Assembly (NCBI GenBank): GCA_002937455.1
Contig: PTJZ01000011.1
Location: 1-64,000 of the forward strand
DNA: 64,000 nucleotides
From: Alphaproteobacteria bacterium MarineAlpha11_Bin1
Lineage (GTDB): Bacteria > Pseudomonadota > Alphaproteobacteria > MPNO01 > UBA830
Direction of reading: 5' to 3'
A model generated the notes under the pieces. The model did not search any database and was not told where the DNA came from. It saw only the letters and a program-made list of their open reading frames with translations. Positions 8,890 to 17,600 of the stretch are shown here, one piece after another; the first letter of the stretch is position 1; each line of letters starts with the position of its first letter. The position numbers and the translations under genes are program-made.

Positions 8890-9227
8890 TATAATGCTCG
8901 GGATAATTGCGGAATCATTAGTACAAAAACAAGTATAGCAGGGCAAGGTATCCTGCGACTGACGGGTCGATTCTTAATGATATTGTTGTCCGGTCTTGCT
9001 TGGGGTGGACTCTAAAAGGTGATCCGAGGGATTCAGCTTGTGTGGATCTATTTCGGACAGCGCAGCGGCTGTCGGCTATTTTCATTTAAATGCGTCGCTC
9101 GATGTCGAATTACGGATCTGCGATTACGCGATATATTGATGCTGGCACGGTTCGAAGATAAGGGCTAAACGGAGAGAGAATCATCCTACGATGTGACCGG
9201 ATCGATTACTAGGTGCTTTATTCGGGC
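8890..9227. other. intergenic region between the third ubiD and nadC
   Basis: About 340 bp without a credible gene. It should contain the end of the ubiD transcript and the nadC promoter, both on the minus strand. I see no clear terminator hairpin or operator in it. Confidence 0.4.
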
Positions 9228-10634
9228 CTAACGCTGAACGCGGACCTGTTGCAACAAATCGTTAATTGCGGGGTCACCTTGGCCCATGGGGCGGACGCGA
9301 TCAAACTTATCACGTTCCACGCCGCGCCAGGTTGCAGGTTTAGTCGCATCGATAGCAATTTTTCCCCCAACCCGCATTACGGTGTAATCCTCCTTTACCT
9401 GGGGGATGGAGATGTCCAACGGATGTAGCCGAGAACCAGGCAACATATGAGTCATAGTTTGCGGGTCACAGCGGCAAGCGATTGCCCAGAGTACTTCCTC
9501 AGCATTATAGATATCGACATCCTCATCTACTGCGATCGCAATCTTCACATGGAGATTTGGGCCGGTAAGTGCGGACAGCAGTGTATCGCGGACCTGTCCG
9601 TCCCAACGAGCTTCCATCTGTATAATCATCATGAATTGCGACGCCCAGGGTGGTACAAAAACATCAAGGATTTTGGTGTTGCCGTGGGTATCCTTAAGCC
9701 TGTTGTAATAGGTTGCTTCCATTGGCAAGGTGATCAGTGGCTGATGGTCCGTAAACCACGTTGCTTGCATGTGTCGGAAGATTGGGTCTTTGCGGTGGGT
9801 GATACCAGTGATCTGGAACACCGGCGCTGGGCCTTCTGCGCCCGCACCAAAAGTGGTGAATTCGCCGAAAGGGCCCTCAGGCGCCCGATCCTTGGGATGG
9901 ACAAGGCCCTCAATTACTACCTCGGCGTGGGCCGGTACTTCGAGATCAATCGTGTCACATTTGATCATCTCGATATCTTCTCCGAGGATTCCTGCCCCGT
10001 ATTCGAGTTCGTCAAAGTCCTCATGTTTGCCGGACCAATTGGACATTATTTCATAAACAGGATGAAGACCGATAGCGAATGCCATGGGCATAGGTTCATC
10101 CTTCTCGATGTATTTCATATAATGCGCGTAATTGTGGCGGGCCGCCATCCAGAAAGTGGCTTTTTGCGGATCATCGGTTAGCATCATACGGATTATGGCT
10201 TCATTACGAATACCGGTTTCGGGATCCTTGGTTATTGTTATGCCGGAGCCAAGATATCGACCGCCGTCACCATGGCTATGTTGCGGAATTGGTATGGCAT
10301 GGAGGTTGACATCTTTGCCGAGCATTTTCACCTCTTTCACGGGGCCGTGATTTACCATTACGGACTTACCCCGTTTGGTCGCCATCTGCTCTGCAAGATA
10401 GGGGCAGACCTCGTTCGCTTTATCCAATCCAAATGCCGCCGCTTGACCAGCGCGATCCTTTATAAGGATGTCGGTGAGACGCCAGTTATCAAATCCAGGC
10501 ATGTTATGAAACGTGAGCGGACCTTGGCTTTCGGAGCACAAGTAACCAACCTGAGTTAATGGGTCGACTGGGTCGTGAATGTGGAGCATCCGATTATCGA
10601 TAGAATCCAAGAAAGTGCGAAGTGAGTGCGGCAT
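9228..10634 (-). CDS. divergent UbiD-family decarboxylase (third paralogue)
   Basis: A 468-residue UbiD-family protein, clearly more distant from the two tandem copies than they are from each other. Asn144 and Arg149 in RNEAIIRMM, and Glu253 and Glu258 in PEGPFGEFT, keep the catalytic spacing. However, the usual GEWTGYY is GEFTTFG, and the cofactor region reads HSHGDGGRYLGSGITITKD. The end of the protein (MGQGDPAINDLL) is the normal UbiD-type tail. It is divergent from the glutaryl-CoA dehydrogenase gene, with a 256-bp spacer holding strong palindromes. Known UbiD relatives that act on CoA esters or on phthalate-like acids make the neighbouring acyl-CoA genes suggestive, but the substrate is unknown. 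Confidence 0.85.
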   Translation of the reverse strand: MPHSLRTFLDSIDNRMLHIHDPVDPLTQVGYLCSESQGPLTFHNMPGFDNWRLTDILIKDRAGQAAAFGLDKANEVCPYLAEQMATKRGKSVMVNHGPVKEVKMLGKDVNLHAIPIPQHSHGDGGRYLGSGITITKDPETGIRNEAIIRMMLTDDPQKATFWMAARHNYAHYMKYIEKDEPMPMAFAIGLHPVYEIMSNWSGKHEDFDELEYGAGILGEDIEMIKCDTIDLEVPAHAEVVIEGLVHPKDRAPEGPFGEFTTFGAGAEGPAPVFQITGITHRKDPIFRHMQATWFTDHQPLITLPMEATYYNRLKDTHGNTKILDVFVPPWASQFMMIIQMEARWDGQVRDTLLSALTGPNLHVKIAIAVDEDVDIYNAEEVLWAIACRCDPQTMTHMLPGSRLHPLDISIPQVKEDYTVMRVGGKIAIDATKPATWRGVERDKFDRVRPMGQGDPAINDLLQQVRVQR

Positions 10635-10732
10635 TGGATAGTCTCCTCCTGTCGCTTTATTTTATTAGCGAAATTTATCTTACAGCAAATTTTGTCGGGA
10701 AACTCAGTTTATAGATGTCTTGTATCTTAATC

Positions 10733-10750
10733 GTTTGTACACATACAAAC
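10733..10750. promoter_or_regulatory. inverted repeat GTTTGTA-CACA-TACAAAC, probable MarR-type operator
   Basis: A perfect 7-4-7 inverted repeat in the spacer between the divergent ubiD and gcdH genes. A closely related element, with the same TCGTTTGT left arm, lies just before the marR gene at 13440-13453. This suggests that the nearby MarR protein binds both. Confidence 0.5.
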
Positions 10751-10779
10751 ATAATTTATAGTAAAAGGTGGTGAAATAA

Positions 10780-10813
10780 TCAGCAAATATTTTAAGCTTA
10801 AAATATTTGCTGA
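10780..10813. repeat. 34-bp perfect palindrome
   Basis: The left half TCAGCAAATATTTTAAG is followed with no spacer by its exact reverse complement. It lies about 80 bp before the gcdH start. Outside it, AAGGTG (10765-10770) and CACCTT (10839-10844) form partial outer arms, so a larger imperfect cruciform is possible. No T-run follows on either strand, arguing against a simple terminator. Confidence 0.85.
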
Positions 10814-10890
10814 CCCTTTATATTAAGGCGTTTATTATCACCTTAAACAGCTAATACTCAATGCAAAGTTCCGACTGAAAGGATAGAAAA

Positions 10891-12105
10891 ATGGCGACCA
10901 AGGTATCCGAAGCCGGCGGGCACAGTCCGCGCGTCTGGGGAAAATTCAATTGGGAAGACCCGATGGCGCTGGATAGCCTGCTGACCGAAGAGGAACGTAT
11001 GGTCCAGCAAACGGCACGTCAGTATGCCCAAGAAAAATTGATGCCGCGAATTATCGAAGCCTATAACGCGGAAAAGGAAGACCCAGATATCATTCCAGAA
11101 ATGGGGGAACTTGGCCTACTAGGTCCGACTATCCATGGATACGGTTGCGCCGGTGTTTCGTACGTTTCCTATGGACTTATTGCCCGCGAGGTAGAGAAGG
11201 TGGATTCGTCTTACCGTTCGACCCTTTCGGTTCAGTCAAGCCTCGTAATGTGGCCAATATACAATTACGGGACAGAAATACAGCGCGAAAAATACCTTCC
11301 TAAGCTTGCGAGCGGAGAGTGGATCGGTGCCTTTGGTTTGACCGAACCCGATCACGGATCCGATCCAGGAGGAATGAAAACACGGGCGAAGAAAGTCGAC
11401 GGCGGTTACGTGTTGAGCGGTGCAAAAATGTGGATTTCGAACTCGCCCCTAGCTCAGGTTTTTGTCGTGTGGGCCAAGGACGACGACGACATAATTCGAG
11501 GTTTTGTCTTGGAAAGGGGCATGGAGGGTTTATCGACGCCAAAGTTGAAAAACAAGTTATCGCTTCGAGCGTCGACAACTGGTGAAATCGTGATGGATAA
11601 CGTGTTTGTACCCGACGAAAACTGGTTGCCGGAAGCCCGGGGGCTTGGTGGACCATTTGGATGCTTAAATAATGCACGGTATGGCATAGCTTGGGGCGCT
11701 CTCGGTTCAGCGGAATTTTGTTGGCACGCTGCCCGCGGATACGCGCTTGAGCGGGCGCAGTTCGGTAAGCCTCTAGCATCATACCAGTTGGTTCAGAAAA
11801 AGTTGGCCGACATGCAGACGGAAATTTCCATCGGTTATCAAGCATGTTTGCAGATGGGTCGGATGATGGATGATGGATCATGTTCACCAGAGTTAATCTC
11901 GATGTTGAAAAGGAATTCAACTGGCAAGGCTCGCGACATTTGCCGCGATGCGCGCGATATTCATGGAGGTAACGGTATTACCGATGAATATCACGTGATG
12001 CGTCATATGATGAATATGGAGACAATATTCACTTACGAAGGTACGCACGATATTCACGCTTTGATCCTCGGTCGGGCGCAGACGGGCATTCAAGCATTCT
12101 TTTAG
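10891..12105 (+). CDS. gcdH: glutaryl-CoA dehydrogenase (acyl-CoA dehydrogenase family)
   Basis: A 404-residue acyl-CoA dehydrogenase. Glutaryl-CoA dehydrogenase oxidises and decarboxylates glutaryl-CoA to crotonyl-CoA, passing electrons to ETF. The FAD-binding segments [17 protein letters not shown] and [20 protein letters not shown], the [14 protein letters not shown] helix and [17 protein letters not shown] are all present. The catalytic glutamate sits in [17 protein letters not shown] near the end, the pattern typical of the glutaryl-CoA branch. GAAAGGATAG lies upstream of the ATG. A class III CoA-transferase follows 70 bp later, the usual partner that activates glutarate. A MarR gene after that probably controls the group through the inverted repeat at 10733-10750. 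Confidence 0.9.
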   Translation: MATKVSEAGGHSPRVWGKFNWEDPMALDSLLTEEERMVQQTARQYAQEKLMPRIIEAYNAEKEDPDIIPEMGELGLLGPTIHGYGCAGVSYVSYGLIAREVEKVDSSYRSTLSVQSSLVMWPIYNYGTEIQREKYLPKLASGEWIGAFGLTEPDHGSDPGGMKTRAKKVDGGYVLSGAKMWISNSPLAQVFVVWAKDDDDIIRGFVLERGMEGLSTPKLKNKLSLRASTTGEIVMDNVFVPDENWLPEARGLGGPFGCLNNARYGIAWGALGSAEFCWHAARGYALERAQFGKPLASYQLVQKKLADMQTEISIGYQACLQMGRMMDDGSCSPELISMLKRNSTGKARDICRDARDIHGGNGITDEYHVMRHMMNMETIFTYEGTHDIHALILGRAQTGIQAFF

Positions 12106-12175
12106 GTCGGCTTTTCGGAAGGAATAGACGCTGGACTTTTTTTAAACCCTCGCGTTTCAAGTAATCGGTATTTTT

Positions 12176-13405
12176 ATGACGAATCCAAAACCACTAGACC
12201 ATCTGCGTGTACTAGACATGAGCAGGATCCTCGCAGGCCCTTGGTGTGGTCAAACCTTTGCCGACTTGGGAGCAGAGGTGATCAAGGTAGAGCGTCCGGG
12301 AAGAGGAGATGATACACGTGCATGGGGGCCGCCCTTTATGGAGGACGTTGAAGGCAATGAAACCCAGACTGCTGCCTATTTCCTGTCTGCGAATCGTGGA
12401 AAAAAATCGGTCACGATAGATATCACTAAACCAGAAGGCCAAGACCTTATTCGCAAATTAGTTTCGAAGTGCGATGTGCTACTTGAGAACTACAAGGTGG
12501 GCGGATTACAGAAATACAGCCTAGATTATCAGAGCTTGTCGAAGATCAACCCTCGACTTGTATATTGTTCGATTACTGGGTTTGGTCAGGACGGTCCCTA
12601 TTGTCAGCGCGCCGGTTATGATTTTCTGATCCAAGCGATGGGCGGCCTGATGAGCGTGACCGGCGAATCGGAGGACAAACCGGGGGGTGGCCCACAGAAA
12701 ATTGGGGTTGCTTTGTCAGATATAATGACAGGGCTTTACACCGTAATTGGTGCGCTTTCGGCACTTGCTTATCGCGATAAAACCGGCAGGGGCCAGCATG
12801 TTGATATGGCGCTACTAGATGTGACAGTCGCTTCCATGGCAAACCAAGCTATGAACTACCTGATCGACGGGGGGGTACCCACCACGATGGGTAATGCTCA
12901 TCCAAATATCGTTCCCTATGAGGCCTATAAGAGCGCAGATCATTATATCATTATTGCCGTAGGGAATGATGAACAGTTCCGTCGATTATGTGAGGTTGCA
13001 GGATGTGTCGGTCTGGCGGACGATGAACGATTTGTGACTAATCGAGACCGGGTTAATAACCGTTCGGAACTTGGCATAATTCTAAATGAAATCATTGTTT
13101 CTAAACCACGTATTTTCTGGCTAGAAGAATTAGAAAATGTTGGGGTACCATGCGGGCCAATCAATAATCTCGAACAAGTTTTTGCTGATCCCCAAATTCA
13201 ATCACGAGGTACGCAACGGCAGTTAGATCATCCGGAAGGTGGAAAGTTACCGACGGTCGCCAATCCAATTCACCTGTCGGAATCACCCATCGAATATGAG
13301 CGGCCTCCGCCGATTCTGGGGCAACACAACGGCGAAGTATTCGGGAGACTATTGCGCCTGACGCAAGATGATATCCAGCGTTTGAAAGACGATGGGGTCG
13401 TATAG
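12176..13405 (+). CDS. class III (CaiB/BaiF) CoA-transferase, likely succinyl-CoA:glutarate type
   Basis: A 409-residue family III CoA-transferase, cytoplasmic. It moves CoA from a donor thioester to a dicarboxylic or aromatic acid. MSRILAGPWCGQTFADLGAE and VIKVERPGRGDDTRAWGPPF are the N-terminal signatures. The catalytic aspartate is in GQHVDMALLDVTVAS, and GGLMSVTGE and PIGGP-like PCGPINNL elements are present. Its place after glutaryl-CoA dehydrogenase matches the mitochondrial and bacterial SUGCT-type arrangement. An alternative is activation of an aromatic dicarboxylate for the divergent UbiD enzyme, by analogy with anaerobic phthalate degradation. The substrate is therefore inferred. 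Confidence 0.85.
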   Translation: MTNPKPLDHLRVLDMSRILAGPWCGQTFADLGAEVIKVERPGRGDDTRAWGPPFMEDVEGNETQTAAYFLSANRGKKSVTIDITKPEGQDLIRKLVSKCDVLLENYKVGGLQKYSLDYQSLSKINPRLVYCSITGFGQDGPYCQRAGYDFLIQAMGGLMSVTGESEDKPGGGPQKIGVALSDIMTGLYTVIGALSALAYRDKTGRGQHVDMALLDVTVASMANQAMNYLIDGGVPTTMGNAHPNIVPYEAYKSADHYIIIAVGNDEQFRRLCEVAGCVGLADDERFVTNRDRVNNRSELGIILNEIIVSKPRIFWLEELENVGVPCGPINNLEQVFADPQIQSRGTQRQLDHPEGGKLPTVANPIHLSESPIEYERPPPILGQHNGEVFGRLLRLTQDDIQRLKDDGVV

Positions 13406-13412
13406 CACTTGC

Positions 13413-13453
13413 TTGACAGGAAATTGTGCCTGCTCCATCGTTTGTGTACGAAC
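13413..13453 (+). promoter_or_regulatory. marR promoter with overlapping operator
   Basis: TTGACA at 13413-13418 is a consensus -35; a weak -10 would fall around 13436-13442. Overlapping and extending past it is the inverted repeat GTTTGT-GT-ACGAAC (13440-13453, one mismatch). It resembles the repeat at 10733-10750, and its placement suggests autorepression. Confidence 0.45.
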
Positions 13454-13471
13454 AATTTAGGTGATTAGCGT

Positions 13472-13948
13472 ATGTCTTTGCAAACGGGTGGAAGCGTCCG
13501 AAAGCCCGCCAGCGTGGGTAAATACAATGAACTAGGCTATGTTTTGGAGGAACAGGTCGGACACCTGTTGCGGCGTGCTCATCAGCGCCATAGTGCAATC
13601 TTCCAGTTAACGATTGGTGACGATCAGCTGACGCCATTACAATTCGCGGCCCTTATGAAATTGGCGGATGTCGGTAAAACATCGCAGAACCTGCTCGGCC
13701 GGCTAACTGCGATGGATGCCGCGACAATGCAAGGGGTGATAAAACGCCTGTCGGCACGGGGCCTGATCGAGCGCCGACCAGATGAGGTCGATCGCCGCCG
13801 TTTGATGTTGTCGTTGTCGAAGGCCGGTAGAGAACTCGCATCCGAACTTAGTGAACGCGGAAGCGATATTACTAATCTGACGTTAGATCCGCTTTCTGAA
13901 TCCGAGCGTGAGACTTTTTTGAAGCTTCTGCATCGACTAAGCAGCTAA
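13472..13948 (+). CDS. MarR-family transcriptional regulator
   Basis: A 158-residue winged-helix regulator. LTPLQFAALMKLADVGKTSQ begins the DNA-binding domain, LLGRLTAMDAATMQGVIKRL is the recognition helix region, and ERRPDEVDRRRLMLSLSKAG is the wing. Family members bind short palindromes as dimers and release DNA on binding aromatic or CoA-thioester ligands. The gene lies 66 bp after the CoA-transferase, in the same orientation, behind its own TTGACA promoter and an inverted repeat. A matching repeat occurs before gcdH. It likely senses an intermediate of the local decarboxylation / acyl-CoA route and controls both itself and the divergent ubiD/gcdH promoters. Confidence 0.88.
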   Translation: MSLQTGGSVRKPASVGKYNELGYVLEEQVGHLLRRAHQRHSAIFQLTIGDDQLTPLQFAALMKLADVGKTSQNLLGRLTAMDAATMQGVIKRLSARGLIERRPDEVDRRRLMLSLSKAGRELASELSERGSDITNLTLDPLSESERETFLKLLHRLSS

Positions 13949-14008
13949 ATATATCGGGTTCAGGTGCTTCGGCCTATTGCGGAAACTGGTTCTATATAAG
14001 TTGCCTGC

Positions 14009-15322
14009 CTAGGCTCTCTCTAAGGCTTCGATCATCTCTTGCGGGGTTACGAATTTTTTCCTGGGGGCTCCGGGCGGCGCTGCTTCGACTTCAAGACGGT
14101 CAATGATCAGCCATTCATCAAAAGATATGGTTCGCACACCACTAGTGGCGAGCAGTTCATCGATGGCGCTGCATCCATCTCTCTCAGGGCCCTCCAATCC
14201 AGCGATCAATTTGTCCACGACCTCAAGCGAGTCATTCTTATTAGTCCCAATGGTCCCTGATGCACCACGCTTTAACCAACCCACAGCATAGAGTCTATCT
14301 GCTACCTTACCGTCTTTGTTCTCGATCGTGCCCCAATCTTTGTTGAAGGGTAGATTATCAATTGGGAAGGCGCGTGAGCCGATACAGGTTACAACTAGTT
14401 GAGCGGGGATAGTAACAGTTTCGCCGATACCTTTGATTTTACCATTTTCATCTACAGAAGTGCGTTCGCATTTTACGCCCTCAACCCGATTAGAGCCGAG
14501 AATTTCGATCGGTGATAAGAAGAATCCGAAATGTACGCTTTTGGTTTTTCCTTCGCGATTTACATTGATAAAAGACTTTATTGTTTCAACATTTTTTGTA
14601 CGCAGTCTTAAGTCCCTGTCCGACATATACTCGGCTGAGACCTTACTGGGCAGATCATCTGGATTAATCACCGGGAATGCATTTTCAAGCTCGCCCATTT
14701 CACGAAGTTCTACATTGGTGAAGGCGGCTTCAACGGGGCCCCGCCGACCTAGCATATGCACGCTCCTAACGGGCGATTCCTGTGTGGCGTTTGCGGCATA
14801 TCTTACCAGATCGGTAACGGACATCTCCGTCTTTGATTTTACAAGGACACGTGCGACGTCCAGCGCTACGTTCCCGACGCCGATAATGACCGCCGAATCC
14901 ACGTTGAGATCAGGATTTAGATCTTTGAAATCAGGATGGCCATTGTACCACCCTACGAATGCATTTGATCCAAACACGTTTTGAAGATCTTCACCTTGGA
15001 TACCTAGCTGATTATCGTGGGGTGCGCCGTAGGCAAGAACGACTGCATCATATATTTCTAACAAGTCGGGCACCTTGATATCACGTCCGACCTCGACATT
15101 ACCTAGATAGCGTACCCGCTCTTCCGCGAGTGTTTGCTCATACGTTTTCGAAATGCGCTTAGTTTTCTGATGATCCGGCGCTACTCCGCCGCGGATGAGG
15201 CCGAAGGGGGAGGGTAGACGCTCAATCACATCGACGCGGCAGTCAGGAAGTTTGTCTAGCAAACCTTGTACAGCATACATCCCGCCGGGTCCCGACCCGA
15301 CGACCGAAATAGTGCGACTCAT
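14009..15322 (-). CDS. ferredoxin/adrenodoxin-type NADP+ reductase (FprA-like)
   Basis: A 437-residue flavoprotein of the adrenodoxin reductase / FprA type, moving electrons between NADPH and a ferredoxin. It opens with the FAD dinucleotide motif SVVGSGPGGMYAVQGLL and continues with the family segments GLIRGGVAPDHQKTK and VVLAYGAPHDNQLGI. It has the NADP fold VIIGVGNVALDVARVL with GRRGPVEAAFTN, and ends with AVGWLKRGASGTIGTNKND. I choose the ATG at 15322; a TTG eight codons upstream is possible. It is convergent with marR. In this window the plausible electron consumer is the Rieske oxygenase at 29023, though no ferredoxin gene is nearby, so the partner is unknown. Confidence 0.85.
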   Translation of the reverse strand: MSRTISVVGSGPGGMYAVQGLLDKLPDCRVDVIERLPSPFGLIRGGVAPDHQKTKRISKTYEQTLAEERVRYLGNVEVGRDIKVPDLLEIYDAVVLAYGAPHDNQLGIQGEDLQNVFGSNAFVGWYNGHPDFKDLNPDLNVDSAVIIGVGNVALDVARVLVKSKTEMSVTDLVRYAANATQESPVRSVHMLGRRGPVEAAFTNVELREMGELENAFPVINPDDLPSKVSAEYMSDRDLRLRTKNVETIKSFINVNREGKTKSVHFGFFLSPIEILGSNRVEGVKCERTSVDENGKIKGIGETVTIPAQLVVTCIGSRAFPIDNLPFNKDWGTIENKDGKVADRLYAVGWLKRGASGTIGTNKNDSLEVVDKLIAGLEGPERDGCSAIDELLATSGVRTISFDEWLIIDRLEVEAAPPGAPRKKFVTPQEMIEALERA

Positions 15323-15360
15323 GACGAGTTCTATATCCCTGCTCAAACTTTTACGTGTCT

Positions 15361-15586
15361 TTACGACATCGAATTAGGATCATCATAACGCTTGTGGCGT
15401 GTGAGGAAAGAACAATCACAGAAACACGTATATTTGCCGTTTATTGGATTACGATAGCTACTTAATTGGGAGGTATATATTTTGGGTAATCCACGCGTGC
15501 GATCATGTCCGTACAACATGAACCTCGCCTGCCCGGAATGGTGCGTAAACATCAATAATTCTGTGCAGTTCAGGGCTTAATGTCAT
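15361..15586 (-). pseudogene. possible frameshifted small protein gene
   Basis: On the minus strand an ATG at 15586 with a well-placed GGGAG reads 27 codons (MTLSPELHRIIDVYAP...) to a TGA at 15503. From about that point an overlapping frame continues for some 50 residues, ending near 15361. That part has a protein-like composition, including the cysteine cluster CFCDCSF. Together they could be one broken gene of about 80 codons. I do not recognise the family, and two unrelated short frames are equally possible. Confidence 0.25.
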
Positions 15587-15709
15587 AGTGTATTCTCCCA
15601 TCGCAACTAACGATTAAAAGATTAATCTGGCGTATGAACGGCATGCAATTATGAGCCCGTATGACCGTTCAAGGTACGCGGGGCTATGTTTTGGAATGGG
15701 TAAAAAAAA

Positions 15710-16033
15710 ATGACTAACGATATACGACTGATTTACATAACAACTGGAAGTGCTGAAGAGGCGAGAAAAATTGGTCGCACGTTGGTCGATGAGCGGCTAG
15801 CCGCATGCGTGAACATCTTGGGTCCAGTCGGGTCAATTTTCCGCTGGGACGGTGAAATAAAAGAGGGAACCGAACTGGTTCTGATCGCCAAAACTACTCT
15901 TGATCGAGTTGATTCGCTGACAGAAACGGTAAATAAATTACATTCTTATGATTGCCCATGCGTGGCTTCGTTTCCTATCGAGGGCGGCAATTCTGCTTTC
16001 ATGAAATGGGTTGAAGCAGAGATAAATGTATAA
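15710..16033 (+). CDS. cutA: CutA1 family divalent-ion tolerance protein
   Basis: A 107-residue CutA1 protein, a small cytoplasmic trimer with a ferredoxin-like fold linked to divalent copper tolerance. The family signature TLVDERLAACVNILGPVGSI is followed by FRWDGEIKEGTELVLIAKTT, and the C-terminus carries YDCPCVASFPIEGG. Length and motifs match the family throughout. It stands alone, about 150 bp after an unannotated region and about 200 bp before the MFS gene. Confidence 0.92.
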   Translation: MTNDIRLIYITTGSAEEARKIGRTLVDERLAACVNILGPVGSIFRWDGEIKEGTELVLIAKTTLDRVDSLTETVNKLHSYDCPCVASFPIEGGNSAFMKWVEAEINV

Positions 16034-16036
16034 AAA

Positions 16037-16053
16037 TGACAGATTCTCTGTCA
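16037..16053 (+). terminator. short hairpin after cutA
   Basis: A 7-3-7 inverted repeat, TGACAGA-TTC-TCTGTCA, begins 3 bp after the cutA stop. No T-run follows, so intrinsic termination is doubtful; it could equally stabilise the transcript end. Confidence 0.35.
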
Positions 16054-16232
16054 GCTATCATCCAAGCTTCGGTTTGGTTAAATATCAACTCAAATAATAT
16101 TTACAATGACGTCGAAGAGTGCCATTTCTTCGATGGCTAAATTTTCATGATAAATAGAAGTATAGGAAGACGGTTTTCCATGTCGGGCTGGTTTGTGCAC
16201 GGTAGACCCAATCGATTAGTCTGGATAGCCAT

Positions 16233-17447
16233 ATGAAAGACCAGTCACCTTACTCCATACGTTGTAGTGGCCGCATAGCGCTACTATTCGCTAACGTCGC
16301 GCATTTCTATAGCCATATGATGATGTTGGTATATCCGACAGTCGTAATTGCGCTTGAGGCTGCATTTGATCGGCCGTTCGGGGAGCTGTTGTCACTATCT
16401 TTCATAGGTTTCGTTCTGTATGGCGTTGCTGCTCTACCAGCCGGTTGGCTGGGCGACCGATGGAGCGCTCCCGGCATGCTCGCGGTTTTCTTTATCGGAA
16501 CCGGTGCTGCGGGTATTGCTGCTGGCTTTGCATCAGGGCCATTCGGAATTGCGGTTTCATTATCCGTAATCGGCCTTTTTTCCTCAATCTATCATCCCGT
16601 CGGAACAGCTTGGGTGGTAGCAAATGCGAAGGCACGCGGCAAAGCACTTGGGATTAATGGTGTTTTCGGAACAGCCGGAATAGCCGCTACTCCGCTTTTA
16701 GCAGGTGCGCTAACCACGGTTTTTGGTTGGCGATATGCGTTTATAGTGCCGGGATCCCTTATTCTTCTCACAGGATTGGTATTCCTTTTGATTATTAGGA
16801 ATGTATCCGGAGGGGAGTCGAAAAAACAAGCATCCATCGATCCAGCGGTACCCCGTTCTACTGCGATCCGTGGACTTTTAATCCTATCGGTCACTGTATT
16901 ATGTGTAGGTTTCTTGGCTCAAGCGACAACTGTAGGAATGCCGAAGATCTTCGCGGTGGGGGCGCCGGATGTGGGTGAGTGGGCGGGGTTGATTGGCGCC
17001 GGCGGACTGGCGTCGTTAGCGCTTGGGATCGGCGCTCTTGGGCAACTTGCGGGAGGTTGGCTTGCTGACCGATATCGTCTGACACTAGTTTACCCGATGG
17101 TATATGTGGTTACGATACCAGCAGCATTGTTGGCCGGCAGCGTCTCCGGGCTGCCATTGGTGGGGGCCGCAGGAGCATTAATGTTCTTAATAACGGCGTC
17201 GCTCCCGACAGAAAATAGTCTGGTGGCCCGTTACTGTCCGGCAAATTGGCGAGCTAGCGCCTACGGGGCCAAATTTGTGCTTGGTTTGGGTATAAGTTCT
17301 ATAGCCATTCCGCTAACCGGCGGTATTTATGATTTAACCGGCGGTTTCTGGTGGGTATTTGCCGGGATGGCTATCATAGCAGGAGTTATAATCTCTTTTG
17401 CAGCGTTTCTACCCAAATCGGTTGAACGCGGAACTTCTCCTGCGTGA
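16233..17447 (+). CDS. MFS transporter
   Basis: A 404-residue integral membrane protein with about 12 hydrophobic segments in two halves, typical of the major facilitator superfamily. The loop between the second and third helices has GWLGDRWSAP, and the matching loop of the second half has GGWLADRYRL. SSIYHPVGTAWVVAN near residue 125 recalls the fosmidomycin-resistance-like branch. The basic loop VANAKARGKALGING lies before helix 5. The substrate cannot be inferred. It has no close co-directional neighbour and ends convergent with metY. Confidence 0.85.
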   Translation: MKDQSPYSIRCSGRIALLFANVAHFYSHMMMLVYPTVVIALEAAFDRPFGELLSLSFIGFVLYGVAALPAGWLGDRWSAPGMLAVFFIGTGAAGIAAGFASGPFGIAVSLSVIGLFSSIYHPVGTAWVVANAKARGKALGINGVFGTAGIAATPLLAGALTTVFGWRYAFIVPGSLILLTGLVFLLIIRNVSGGESKKQASIDPAVPRSTAIRGLLILSVTVLCVGFLAQATTVGMPKIFAVGAPDVGEWAGLIGAGGLASLALGIGALGQLAGGWLADRYRLTLVYPMVYVVTIPAALLAGSVSGLPLVGAAGALMFLITASLPTENSLVARYCPANWRASAYGAKFVLGLGISSIAIPLTGGIYDLTGGFWWVFAGMAIIAGVIISFAAFLPKSVERGTSPA

Positions 17448-17523
17448 ACCGAGTGACCGGTAGTCGGATTGGCAGCCTAAGGGAGAGCAAATTTACAAAG
17501 GTCGAGATCTTTCACGAACTGAC

Positions 17524-17545
17524 AATTACCAGCGGTAATTTTGAT
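17524..17545. terminator. putative bidirectional terminator between MFS and metY
   Basis: A 7-3-7 repeat, AATTACC-AGC-GGTAATT (17524-17540), followed by TTGATT on the plus strand. It lies in the convergent gap where both transcripts must end. The stem is weak and AT-rich. Confidence 0.35.
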
Positions 17546-17600
17546 TAATTTGGTAAATACTCTGGATAAAATTCCGTCAAACTTAACCAATATAAAAATT

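Noticed and set aside
9213..10559. Long plus-strand frames opposite the third ubiD
   Set aside because: They are antisense shadows of the UbiD gene, with no protein-family features of their own.
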